Assembly: GCA_964640305.1 (NCBI GenBank)
Contig: CAZXFF010000039.1
Coordinates: 1 to 18,781, forward strand
Reading direction: 5' to 3'
Source: Coprenecus sp964640305
Lineage (GTDB): Bacteria > Bacteroidota > Bacteroidia > Bacteroidales > UBA932
Length of the DNA: 18,781 nucleotides
Shown here piece by piece: positions 1 to 7,572 of this stretch. Position 1 is the stretch's first letter. Every line of letters begins with the position of its first letter. The notes below the pieces were generated by a model. It searched no databases and was not told the DNA's origin. It was given only the letters and a program-made list of their open reading frames with translations. The position numbers and the translations under genes were made by a program.

Positions 1-287
1 CTTTGGTTGTCAGGTGGATGCTGGGGTGGTTCTATGCAAAGTGTCCTGCTGGAGGGCGTTCTCGCAGGGGGTGGACAGTGTACGCACTTCCACAACGCCC
101 ATTATTCGGCAGATTCCGGGCGGTGTGGAAAAGGGTGCGGGGACGGTGAGGAAAGGGTGTGGGGAAGGTGCCCGGAGAGGTGTGTGCGGTGTGGATGAGG
201 GGCCGGAGGCGTGTGTGCTAGTGGATGAGGGGCCCGGTGGGGATGGGATGCTGGCCAGGAGTACTGACGTAGAGGGAGGCTGCGGCA
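1..287. repeat. G-rich, C-poor non-coding stretch with imperfect direct repeat
   Basis: No believable gene is seen here; the short open frames are low-complexity readings of G-rich DNA. From about 110 to 260 the + strand is dominated by G with very few C. An imperfect direct repeat sits at 181-204 and 212-234, sharing TGTGTGC and the exact 14-mer GTGGATGAGGGGCC about 30 bases apart. Four G-runs at 133-135, 139-142, 155-157 and 161-164 could form a quadruplex, although the middle loop is long. The sulfur-transfer gene ends at 288 on the - strand and no T-tailed hairpin follows it. Its transcript would therefore enter a C-rich, G-poor tail here, the composition expected of a Rho-loading (rut) site. 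That role is inference. Confidence 0.5.
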
Positions 288-2948
288 CTATATGAACAGA
301 TTGACTCCTGAATTAACGGCCCTCTCCATGTACGTCGCCACTCCACCGACAGATACATTGTCGAGCAATTCTTCCTTTTTCACTCCCATGACATCCATTG
401 ACATCTGGCAGGCAATGAACTCGACTCCGTTTTCTATGGCCTGAGCCCTGAGCGATTCCAGCGAATCGACACCTTTTGCTTTCATGATCCTTCTCATCAT
501 CCTGGATCCTATACCGGCCATGTTCATTTTCGAAAGGCCCAATTTCCGGGAGGAAGAAGGAAGCATCATTCCGAACATCCTGCCAAAGAAATCTTTTTTC
601 ACCTTTGGCTTACAATCCTTTTTGATTGCATTGAGTCCCCAGAATGTAAAGAACATCGAGACTTTTCCACCTGTCGCTGCGGCTCCGTTGGCCAATACAA
701 ATGACGCCAGGACCTTATCCAGATCATCGCTGAACACTATAATGGTCTTTCCATCCGGAGTTGCAGAGGGACGGGCCGGAGGCGTATATTGAACACCGGT
801 CAAAGAATCGATGGCGGGGGAATCAATGCCTGCTGCTGCGGAACTTGAAACATGTGCGGAAGAACCTCCTGCAGGCACAGCACTTCCTGCCCCAGCATTG
901 ACGGAAAGGTCTTTACCGGAATGGGATTTTTCAACAGTCACCTTGAAGCACCCGCCTTCGGATGATTTTGAGATGAAACGATGTCCGGTGGTACGGCACC
1001 AAGCCTCTGCATCTCTCATGAATCCCTGATCAGTAGAGAGTATTTCCAGCCGGGTGCCCGGCATGGCCTCGTCAATACCCTTTTTAAGTTTCAGAATCGG
1101 TCCAGGACACTGGATGCCGCATGCATCAATGGTAATCACTTTTGAAGAGGTGGCCCGGAGACCGGCCACGGAAACTGAGTCTCGGGAAGCACCTGCCGGC
1201 GCAGCGGAGGCCGCTGCCTCTGCATCCGTATCGACGACACAGGGGCATGCCTCTTTAGCCGCCATCTCGCACGCCTCGGAACTCTGGCCAGGCTTACAGG
1301 GCCTGGTCACCGCTGCCTTGTAGGTCCTGATACCACCTATAAGATTTCGGACATCCGAGAAGCCGTTCTGCTGCAGAATATTGGAAGCCAGATACCCCCT
1401 CAGTCCCACACCGCAATATATTACGACAGGTTTGTCAGCCGGGATTTCACCGAGCCTTTCCCTGAGATCATCCACAGGTATATTCACAGATCCGGGAATA
1501 TTGCCGAGGTCAAATTCTTCCTGAGTCCTGACATCCAGCAGGGTCACCCCGGAAATATCCATATCCTTAAGTTCCCGCCAGTAGACCGGATGCATCTTGC
1601 CGGAGAGGATATTGCCAGCCACATATCCGGCAACAGCCACCGGATCCTTCGCCGAAGAGAAAGGAGGAGCATAGGCCTGCTCCGTCAACACCAGGTCATG
1701 GACAGTCCCTCCACGCTTTATCACCATTGCAAACTCGTCTATCCTTTTGTCCACTCCGGAATATCCGACTATCTGCGCCCCATACAGTCTTCCGCTGTCA
1801 GGCGCAAAAGTAATCTTGATTGTCATCGGACGGGCCCCGGGATAATATCCTGCATTGGATCCGGGATGCACAGTCGCCGAAAGATAGGGAATTTCCAGCT
1901 GCTTAAGGCGTTTCGCAGGAAGTCCGGTAGACGCCACAGTCATATCGAAAACCTTGGCAACGGCAGTACCTATCGAACCTTCATATGCAATCCTGTCCCC
2001 GAAAACAATATTGTCAGCCACAATACGGGCCTGACGGTTAGCCGGGCCGGCCAGAAAATTGAGCCAAGGTCTACCGGTTATGGGGTGAGGGAACTCTATC
2101 GCATCTCCCACCGCATAGATATCCGCATCGGAAGTCCTCAGATACTCATCGACGTAAATGCCCCTCGCCTCCCCTATCTTCAGACCGGCCTCGGAAGCCA
2201 GCCTGGTCTCCGGACGGACGCCGATCGACATCACCACCAATTGCGCTCCGACACTCTCCCCCGACTTGAAACGGACAGTTATCCCGTCTACGGTATCCTC
2301 AAAAGACTCCACCGCCTGCCCCAGGTAAAGGTCTACCCCTTTCTCCTGCAAATGCCCGTGCACAAAAGACGCCACCGAATAGTCAACAGGTCCCATAACC
2401 TGGTCAGCCATCTCCACTACTGCCACCTCAATACCGGCATGACGCAGGTTCTCGGCCATCTCCAGACCTATAAAGCCACCTCCCACAATCACTGCCTTCC
2501 GGACATCATTTCTGTCTATGAACGCTTTGATCCGGTCCGTATCGCTGACATTCCTCAATGTAAAAATCCTGCCGCTGTCCGAACCCTTCAGAGGCGGCAT
2601 CACCGGAGATGCTCCCGGAGAAAGCAGAAGCTTGTCATAACCCTCATTGTAAACGGTACCGTCCGCCTTCCTCACCGACACCTGCTTCGCAGCCGGATCG
2701 ATCTTCACCACCTCCGAATTTGTCCGGACATCTACATTGAACCTCCTTCCGAAAGCGGCAGGAGTCTGAACGAAAAGCTTTTCCCTCTCCCGGATTACCC
2801 CACCTATATAATATGGAAGGCCACAGTTGGCATAAGAAATATACTCCCCTTTTTCAAAAATGACAATCTCCGCATTTTCAGAATTCCTTCTGATTCTGGC
2901 CGCAGCAGTTGCACCTCCGGCAACGCCGCCTACAATAAGAATTTTCAT
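288..2948 (-). CDS. CoA-disulfide reductase / rhodanese / TusA / DsrE four-domain sulfur-transfer flavoprotein
   Basis: The 886-residue protein is predicted to be cytoplasmic. Residues 1-445 are a class I pyridine nucleotide-disulfide oxidoreductase of the CoA-disulfide reductase/NADH oxidase group. They show an FAD-binding start (GGVAGG, 7-12), the single redox cysteine C42 in YANCGLPYYIGG, the NAD(P) motif VGGGFIG (155-161) and an FAD-contacting AVGDA near 279. A rhodanese domain follows (about 453-548, catalytic C512 in YCGVGLRG). Next come a cysteine-rich linker (551-571), a TusA/SirA domain (about 604-675, C610 and the CPxP-type C614) and a DsrE-like domain (about 733-886, C847). Single-domain relatives are about 450 aa, so this is a fusion that keeps four sulfur-handling sites in one chain. 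Known chemistry of these modules suggests persulfide or polysulfide reduction and sulfur relay; the true substrate is inferred. It appears monocistronic, with its own promoter and a terminator separating it from the peroxidase gene. Confidence 0.93.
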   Translation of the reverse strand: MKILIVGGVAGGATAAARIRRNSENAEIVIFEKGEYISYANCGLPYYIGGVIREREKLFVQTPAAFGRRFNVDVRTNSEVVKIDPAAKQVSVRKADGTVYNEGYDKLLLSPGASPVMPPLKGSDSGRIFTLRNVSDTDRIKAFIDRNDVRKAVIVGGGFIGLEMAENLRHAGIEVAVVEMADQVMGPVDYSVASFVHGHLQEKGVDLYLGQAVESFEDTVDGITVRFKSGESVGAQLVVMSIGVRPETRLASEAGLKIGEARGIYVDEYLRTSDADIYAVGDAIEFPHPITGRPWLNFLAGPANRQARIVADNIVFGDRIAYEGSIGTAVAKVFDMTVASTGLPAKRLKQLEIPYLSATVHPGSNAGYYPGARPMTIKITFAPDSGRLYGAQIVGYSGVDKRIDEFAMVIKRGGTVHDLVLTEQAYAPPFSSAKDPVAVAGYVAGNILSGKMHPVYWRELKDMDISGVTLLDVRTQEEFDLGNIPGSVNIPVDDLRERLGEIPADKPVVIYCGVGLRGYLASNILQQNGFSDVRNLIGGIRTYKAAVTRPCKPGQSSEACEMAAKEACPCVVDTDAEAAASAAPAGASRDSVSVAGLRATSSKVITIDACGIQCPGPILKLKKGIDEAMPGTRLEILSTDQGFMRDAEAWCRTTGHRFISKSSEGGCFKVTVEKSHSGKDLSVNAGAGSAVPAGGSSAHVSSSAAAGIDSPAIDSLTGVQYTPPARPSATPDGKTIIVFSDDLDKVLASFVLANGAAATGGKVSMFFTFWGLNAIKKDCKPKVKKDFFGRMFGMMLPSSSRKLGLSKMNMAGIGSRMMRRIMKAKGVDSLESLRAQAIENGVEFIACQMSMDVMGVKKEELLDNVSVGGVATYMERAVNSGVNLFI

Positions 2949-2991
2949 AAAGTATCTTTTTAAAATATTAATTTCCTTTGGAAAATTTTTA

Positions 2992-3022
2992 CAAAGAAAA
3001 ATAAAAATCCCGTATTATCAAA
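2992..3022 (-). promoter_or_regulatory. Candidate Bacteroidales promoter for the sulfur-transfer flavoprotein
   Basis: On the - strand a TTTG (-33 type, 3019-3022) is followed by 19 bases and then TTTCTTTG (2992-2999). The latter is one mismatch from the TAnnTTTG -7 consensus. It lies about 45 bases before the ATG at 2948, in the only AT-rich gap between the upstream terminator and the gene. Both spacing and position fit, but the -7 box is imperfect. Confidence 0.45.
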
Positions 3023-3044
3023 TTTTTTCAGGAGATACAGGCAC

Positions 3045-3084
3045 AAAAAAGCCCTGACCGGCCGTCAAAAGCAGCAGTCAGGGC
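3045..3084 (-). terminator. Intrinsic terminator of the fur-resB-ccsA-ccp operon
   Basis: On the - strand GCCCTGAC (3077-3084) pairs perfectly with GTCAGGGC (3051-3058) across an 18-base loop and is followed at once by six T (3045-3050). It lies 40 bases past the peroxidase stop codon. It separates that operon from the sulfur-transfer gene, which therefore needs its own promoter. Confidence 0.85.
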
Positions 3085-3124
3085 AAAATCCCTACAGTCC
3101 CTGCCTCAGAAGCAGGAACCGGTA

Positions 3125-4519
3125 CTATTTCATATTGTCATTCACAAGCGGCTTACCGTTATACTCGCCTGTCAGTGCATGCATGAAAGCGGTGATGGTA
3201 GCTACCTCAGACTCGGAGAGCTCCACTCCTACCTGGTATCTGGCCATCATTCCGACAGCCTCCTCCAGAGTCTTGACACTTCCGTCATGATAGTACGGAT
3301 AAGTCAGGGCCACATTGCGCAAGCCAGGAGTACGGAAGCGGAAACGGTCCCTCTCTATACCGGTCTGCGCCCAACGGCCGTTGTCACCGTCGGTAAGTCC
3401 GGATTTCACGGTAAGCTCGCGGTCCTTGAAATAATCCGCACGCTGCCCCATGAGTTCATAGCTGAGGCCACCCATGTTCACACCTGCATGGCAAGTAGCA
3501 CAGCTATATTCCTTGAACAGTTCGAAACCGCTGATCTGTTCCGCTGTCATCGCAGTCTTGTCCCCTTTCAGGTAACGGTCGAAAGGCGAATTCGGAGTAA
3601 CCAGTGTCCTTTCGTAATGCTCAATGGCATCAGTAATGGTAGCCTCGCTCAGACCCTCAGGATAAACCTTTGTAAATGCCTTCACGAACGCCTTGTCCTT
3701 GCCGAGACGGGCCACGATCTCATCGAATGACGAGGAGCCCATTTCTACGGGGTTGAGCGGGGGACCTGCTGCCTGGGCAGCCAGAGTCGCAGCCCTTCCG
3801 TCCCAGAACTGGGCAAAGTTGAACACAGCATTGAATACGGTAGGAGCATTGACACCGCCCAGCTGGCCACCGATACCTTCTGAATACTGGAGGTTGTCCA
3901 CACCGGCAGTATTGATACCATGGCATGTAGCGCAGGATACGGTACCATCGGCAGAAAGCCTTGTATCATGATACAGGGCATAGCCGAGCTCGGCCTTTGC
4001 AGGATCATGTTCCACAGCATCGGGAACAGGCCTTACGGACTCGTTTGCAAATTCCGCAGCAGCAAGAGGATTGGGATAGAACTTGGCACGGTGTCCGCGC
4101 ACCCATTCCAGTACCATATCGGACTTCTTTCCGGTCAGGGAAGAACCCCAATGTACCACATAGTACTTGGCAGGAGGCATCGTTCCGTCCAGGACCTCCT
4201 TCTCGACCTTGGCCAGATCCACCTCGCCGACAGCCGTACCGCCGGCAATTGCATCCATCATGGGCACAATGTCAAAGGCCTTGTAACCCTCGACGATGTC
4301 CTCTGTAATGACCTTGCGGGCAATCGGCCAGTTGGCATAGAAAGGAAGAGCCGGCTCCGCAATATGGCACTCGGCACAACCTCCCGCATCTACAATCCTG
4401 ACAATGCGCTCATCTTCCGGAAGTGACAAGGACGGAGCCCTGTTGGACACCCGGTAGAGAATCGCGAGTACAGCTACGATGCAAACCGCAATGAGAATGA
4501 TTTTTGAACTTTTTTTCAT
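3125..4519 (-). CDS. Tri-haem cytochrome c peroxidase (Haem_bd-type domain plus CcpA/MauG-like peroxidase)
   Basis: The 464-residue protein should reduce hydrogen peroxide to water in the periplasm. Residues 8-22 form an N-terminal hydrophobic anchor or signal. Three haem c attachment motifs are visible: CAECH (48-52), CATCH (196-200) and CATCH (340-344). The first lies in a short haem-binding domain (about 45-145) with WPIARKV and GTMPPAKY, resembling the Haem_bd family. The other two are the usual pair of di-haem peroxidases, with an FWDGRA motif near 238-243 and FRTPGLRN near the C-terminus. Classical bacterial peroxidases are about 330 aa with two haems; the extra N-terminal haem domain explains the length and could act as an electron-entry module. 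I start at ATG 4519 because the in-frame GTG at 4528 overlaps the GGAG that would serve as ribosome-binding site. It lies 40 bases after ccsA, whose product should help attach its haems. Confidence 0.92.
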   Translation of the reverse strand: MKKSSKIILIAVCIVAVLAILYRVSNRAPSLSLPEDERIVRIVDAGGCAECHIAEPALPFYANWPIARKVITEDIVEGYKAFDIVPMMDAIAGGTAVGEVDLAKVEKEVLDGTMPPAKYYVVHWGSSLTGKKSDMVLEWVRGHRAKFYPNPLAAAEFANESVRPVPDAVEHDPAKAELGYALYHDTRLSADGTVSCATCHGINTAGVDNLQYSEGIGGQLGGVNAPTVFNAVFNFAQFWDGRAATLAAQAAGPPLNPVEMGSSSFDEIVARLGKDKAFVKAFTKVYPEGLSEATITDAIEHYERTLVTPNSPFDRYLKGDKTAMTAEQISGFELFKEYSCATCHAGVNMGGLSYELMGQRADYFKDRELTVKSGLTDGDNGRWAQTGIERDRFRFRTPGLRNVALTYPYYHDGSVKTLEEAVGMMARYQVGVELSESEVATITAFMHALTGEYNGKPLVNDNMK

Positions 4520-4559
4520 ATTCTCCACGTTTTGAGATTAATTAATAATTATAGTGTTG

Positions 4560-5369
4560 TTATTGGACTGCATTGTAAAGGTGCATGCTTTCAGCCGAAG
4601 ACGGGAGGTACTTGTAGCCATACCAGCACATCTGCAGCAGGAGGAAACTTATTATCACCACCGCATAGAGCCATCTGCTTCGGGAAGAGCGAGTAAGCCT
4701 CAGGTGGATATATGCAAGATATCCCGCAGCAGTCACGGCAGCCCAGGTCTCTTTCGGATCCCAGTCCCAGAAGTCCCCCCAAGCCTGCTTCGCCCAACTG
4801 GAACCGGTAAGAAGGCCTATGAACAGAAGCCCCGTACCTATGTATACAAGATTGTCTATCGAATCCAGATAATTCCGCCTGCTGTCGGCAAGTCCGGCCA
4901 CGGAAAGGATGAACGAACAGGCCAGGATCCCGTAGGCGAACATATACACGGTCACATGCGGAATGAAGAACACGCTCTGCAAGGCAGGCACCAGAGTCTG
5001 GTCATGAATCTCGGGCTTCAGGATATTTATGATGCAGAAAACCGAAGAAAGCACAGCAGTGAACAGAGGCAGCCAGCGGTATCCCCAGCGACGGTAGACC
5101 ACCAGACCGGCAACAAGCACGAAAAGGGAATACCAGAGACGGGTCTCCCCCATCGTCCTCATGGGCGGCCTGCCCAGAAAATTCCAGAAACCTGCCACAA
5201 ACACACACATCACCAGTATCGCACCAAGGTACAGCCATTGGGCAGCCACCGAAACGGACCTGCCGGCCGCACCGGCATTGCCACCGGTCCGGAACATGGC
5301 AAACCCGGCCCCTGTCAGCGACAGAACCATTGACACCACTGCATAATATCCGAAAACATCCCAATTCAT
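4560..5369 (-). CDS. ccsA: Cytochrome c assembly protein CcsA/ResC-like haem handling protein
   Basis: A 269-residue integral membrane protein with about seven to eight hydrophobic segments. The diagnostic tryptophan-rich haem-handling motif WGDFWDWDPKETW is at 197-209. H138, in a segment reading FIPHVTVYMFAYG, matches one of the conserved histidines of this family. In System II cytochrome c biogenesis CcsA works with ResB/CcsB to move haem across the membrane and attach it to CXXCH motifs of apocytochromes outside. The gene starts one base after the resB-like stop codon, so the two are translated together. The length is near the lower end for CcsA, as is common in Bacteroidetes. Placement directly before a tri-haem peroxidase gives it a clear dedicated client. 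Confidence 0.93.
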   Translation of the reverse strand: MNWDVFGYYAVVSMVLSLTGAGFAMFRTGGNAGAAGRSVSVAAQWLYLGAILVMCVFVAGFWNFLGRPPMRTMGETRLWYSLFVLVAGLVVYRRWGYRWLPLFTAVLSSVFCIINILKPEIHDQTLVPALQSVFFIPHVTVYMFAYGILACSFILSVAGLADSRRNYLDSIDNLVYIGTGLLFIGLLTGSSWAKQAWGDFWDWDPKETWAAVTAAGYLAYIHLRLTRSSRSRWLYAVVIISFLLLQMCWYGYKYLPSSAESMHLYNAVQ

Positions 5370-5370
5370 A

Positions 5371-6225
5371 TCAACTCCTTTTCCTGCCTCCCCACAGAAG
5401 CAGCACAGCCCCGGCCAGGAACATCAAAAGCCCAGACAGGGCAGCATATTTCCACGGCTGTACTATAAACTCCAGAATACAATACTCCGATGCAGCCCCC
5501 GCCGCCGTATCGTATCCCGTAAGGTATATATCCTCCTTCCAGGACTTCCTCCAGGGGTGGTTGACCTTCAGAAGGCGGCTGCGTTCTCCGGAAGAGACCA
5601 CAGCCCTGAACTCCTCAGGCACATTGCCGTGGTAGAAATCCACCTCGAAGGAATCCAGAGTAAGGGAATATCCAAGGGAATAAGCGCGCCCGCTGCCATC
5701 ATAAGCCCTATCTACGGTCTCCCCAATGTTGACAGCAGCCCTCATCCTGCGCATATCCGCCGCCCCAAGTGAAAGGGCTACCAACATAAGCAGAAGCCCG
5801 GCATGGTTCAGATAGAAACGTATCCTGTAGGTCCCGCGGTACCTGAGGATCGCCAGATACATATTGGTCCCCAGCAGCAGAAGCACTGCATTGAAAATCC
5901 ACGAACGCTGGAACTCCAGTCCAGGGGCAAAGGCAATCACCAGGCAGCAGACGGCAGCCATCGCAATAGCAGCCACCGCAGCATAACCGGATGCAAGCGC
6001 CGCCAGCACCCTGCTGCCGCCCCACTCCCGGTTCCAGACAAACAGCCCGCCCATAAGGACAATCAGTACAGCCACATTGACCGGAAATGCAAAAGACCGG
6101 ATATCCGGGTTACCGGACAGAGCCTGCAGCAGCGAAGCCGCCACCATCACAGGAACAAATACCAGAGCCAGATTCTTCCATATACTCCCGGTTGTCATAC
6201 TACACCCTCCCATTAAACTGTTCAT
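5371..6225 (-). CDS. ResB/CcsB-like cytochrome c biogenesis membrane protein
   Basis: A 284-residue membrane protein with hydrophobic segments near residues 17-33, 46-63, 71-100, 107-122, 134-152 and 257-278. A soluble, probably periplasmic region (about 153-255) contains a YSLGYSLTLDSFEVDFY stretch resembling ResB, where SLGF.L.L..F.ve.Y is common. It should partner CcsA in System II haem attachment. The ATG at 6223-6225 overlaps the stop codon of the Fur-family gene (ATGA), suggesting translational coupling. A second ATG at 6198 has a strong GGGAGGG six bases upstream and also fits, and would shorten the protein by nine residues before the first membrane segment. It is much shorter than classical ResB (400-550 aa), as expected for the compact Bacteroidetes form. 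The name rests on context and the soluble motif more than on strong identity. Confidence 0.8.
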   Translation of the reverse strand: MNSLMGGCSMTTGSIWKNLALVFVPVMVAASLLQALSGNPDIRSFAFPVNVAVLIVLMGGLFVWNREWGGSRVLAALASGYAAVAAIAMAAVCCLVIAFAPGLEFQRSWIFNAVLLLLGTNMYLAILRYRGTYRIRFYLNHAGLLLMLVALSLGAADMRRMRAAVNIGETVDRAYDGSGRAYSLGYSLTLDSFEVDFYHGNVPEEFRAVVSSGERSRLLKVNHPWRKSWKEDIYLTGYDTAAGAASEYCILEFIVQPWKYAALSGLLMFLAGAVLLLWGGRKRS

Positions 6226-6635
6226 TTATCATCAGCCATACAGTCATCCATTACCACCTGTACCTGTATACGTTTTATCCGGCCGGCAAGATCTCCTTTT
6301 TCTTCAATATATCTCCTTATCATCTGGAGCAGGCCCTCATCTTCATAATCCGATATCCCCCCTCCGGAAAACACATGCATGTGCTCATGGACAGTTATAT
6401 CGTAATATGATTTTCCGGTATCCGGATTCGTTATCGTAGAAAGCAGACCAGCCTTGCAGAAGGAGTCCAATATACGGTAAACGGTAGAAACGGTCACATT
6501 CTCTCCGGCTGCCTGCAGAAATGAAACAATATCCTCAACCGCAGCATGGTGCAGATGAGCCATTGCCTCATAGACCATCCTCCTTTGAGGTGTAAGCTTA
6601 AGGCCGCTCTCCTTTATCTTAGAAACCGATTCCAC
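6222..6635 (-). CDS. Fur/PerR-family metal-dependent transcriptional regulator
   Basis: A 137-residue DNA-binding regulator. The N-terminal winged-helix begins SGLKLTPQRR, the hallmark of Fur-family proteins, and continues with TVSTVYRILD, the recognition-helix region. The C-terminal dimerisation domain has a histidine cluster HEHMH for regulatory metal. The CxxC pair that normally follows (structural zinc) is absent; the position reads SGGG. I start at GTG 6635 because the resulting N-terminus has the normal length for the family. An upstream in-frame TTG at 6683 would add residues unlike the family and lies within the likely promoter. It is first in the operon and overlaps the next gene. 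Co-transcription with a peroxidase and its haem-attachment machinery suggests a PerR-like peroxide or iron response, but Fur versus PerR cannot be decided from sequence alone. Confidence 0.87.
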   Translation of the reverse strand: MESVSKIKESGLKLTPQRRMVYEAMAHLHHAAVEDIVSFLQAAGENVTVSTVYRILDSFCKAGLLSTITNPDTGKSYYDITVHEHMHVFSGGGISDYEDEGLLQMIRRYIEEKGDLAGRIKRIQVQVVMDDCMADDK

Positions 6636-6652
6636 AATCAGGATATTTCCGG

Positions 6653-6684
6653 CAAAAATACAGCAAAATATTCGCAAATGCAAT
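6653..6684 (-). promoter_or_regulatory. Candidate promoter of the fur-resB-ccsA-ccp operon
   Basis: On the - strand TATTTTTG (6653-6660) matches the Bacteroidales -7 consensus TAnnTTTG exactly. Twenty bases upstream is ATTG (6681-6684), one mismatch from the -33 TTTG. Transcription would start roughly ten bases before GTG 6635, supporting that start. The surrounding sequence has several GCAAA-type repeats that might include an operator; none is a clear Fur or PerR box. Confidence 0.5.
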
Positions 6685-6750
6685 CTTTTCGCAACAAATG
6701 GCTAAGTGCATGATACAAGAATGCCCGGCTGCCTTTTTTACGGATTTGGT

Positions 6751-6781
6751 TTTGATGTATAAGTTATCATTCCTATATTTG
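6751..6781 (+). promoter_or_regulatory. Consensus Bacteroidales promoter for the PIN cassette
   Basis: TTTG (6751-6754), exactly 19 bases, then TATATTTG (6774-6781): a perfect match to TTTG-N19-TAnnTTTG. The expected start of transcription is about 6788, only some eight bases before the ATG at 6796. The mRNA would therefore be almost leaderless. It is divergent from the fur operon promoter about 65 bases away. Confidence 0.8.
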
Positions 6782-6795
6782 CATAAACATTCTGT

Positions 6796-7572
6796 ATGGG
6801 ACAGTCTGGTCAGATAGAGATTCACATTAAGGGCACAAAAGGAAATAATGCTCTCTCTCCTGATAACTTTGACATCAAGGAGATACGTTCTCTATTGACC
6901 AATATTGAGGACATCCTTTATCCAGGCATGAAGGGAAACAGACCCGATATAGCTTACCGTCTGGAAAAGGGATCAGTCCGTAATGTGTTTAAGGTTACAA
7001 AGCAAGCGGAGATAGCATTCGCCGCAGTAGCAGCACTGGTCACCTCGTCACAATCCATTGATTCCCTTGAACTCCGTTCTGCAAAAGCTTTTGAAGAAAT
7101 TCAGAGAACGGCGATCAAAAGCAATTACGTTTTCGATTTCAAGACCGGAGATAACCCGGAAAGTATATTGCAGATATCCCCTACAACGCAGTTCTTCCGT
7201 TCAGAAGCCTTATGGGTTGATGCGGATTTGTATTTCTATGGAACTCTTGTGGATGCCGGGGGAAAAGACAAATCAAATATTCATCTGGAGACCAAGAATT
7301 ACGGGACGATTGTAATTTCTGTTGACCGTGAGACACTAAAGAATGAAGAACGGAATCTGCTATATAAAGAGTATGGTGTTCAGGCATCGGGCAAACAGAA
7401 TGCCGAGACCGGAGAGATTGACAATTCCTCACTCAAGCTCATAAGGATAATTGATTATACCCCTCTGTATGATGAAGATTATCTCTGCAGCCTGATTGAT
7501 AAAGTTGGAAGCCGTTTTGACGGAATAGATGTTGATGAATATATTTCAAAGATAAGAGGCGGATATGCGTGA
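6796..7572 (+). CDS. Conserved-looking hypothetical protein, large partner of a PIN-domain nuclease
   Basis: The 258-residue soluble protein has no signal peptide or membrane segment and I do not recognise its family. It opens with a beta-strand-like QIEIHIKG (6-13) and then a helical stretch with FDIKEIRSLLTNIEDIL (25-41). A segment YRLEKGSVRNVFKV (54-67) leads into a hydrophobic helix AEIAFAAVAALVT (71-83). The middle has an LYFYGTLVDAGGKDKSNIHL stretch (145-164), followed by KQNAETGEID (200-209) and a C-terminal YDEDYL...IRGGYA. The even mix of strands and helices and the absence of low-complexity sequence argue for a genuine conserved fold. It overlaps the PIN nuclease gene by eight bases and shares its promoter and terminator, so the two probably act together. 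It could be an antitoxin, substrate adaptor or sensor. At 258 aa it is far larger than usual VapB antitoxins, and no ribbon-helix-helix, AbrB or HTH motif is evident. Confidence 0.8.
   Translation: MGQSGQIEIHIKGTKGNNALSPDNFDIKEIRSLLTNIEDILYPGMKGNRPDIAYRLEKGSVRNVFKVTKQAEIAFAAVAALVTSSQSIDSLELRSAKAFEEIQRTAIKSNYVFDFKTGDNPESILQISPTTQFFRSEALWVDADLYFYGTLVDAGGKDKSNIHLETKNYGTIVISVDRETLKNEERNLLYKEYGVQASGKQNAETGEIDNSSLKLIRIIDYTPLYDEDYLCSLIDKVGSRFDGIDVDEYISKIRGGYA

Noticed and set aside
181..234. Repeat units as a possible CRISPR array
   Set aside because: Only two imperfect copies, G-rich, with a spacer of under ten bases and no cas genes nearby.
10..295. Overlapping 63- to 93-codon frames on both strands at the left edge
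   Set aside because: The translations are low-complexity (Pro/Ser/Thr-rich on one strand, Gly/Val-rich on the other), as expected from a strongly G-skewed sequence. None shows a domain or coding signal.
1590..2963. A 457-codon open frame on the + strand
   Set aside because: It is antiparallel and in codon register with the sulfur-transfer flavoprotein gene, whose domains and catalytic residues are unmistakable. The + reading has no recognisable motif.
6222..6683. TTG at 6683 as the start of the Fur-family gene
   Set aside because: It lies upstream of the predicted transcription start and adds 16 residues unlike any Fur N-terminus. GTG 6635 gives a normal family length.
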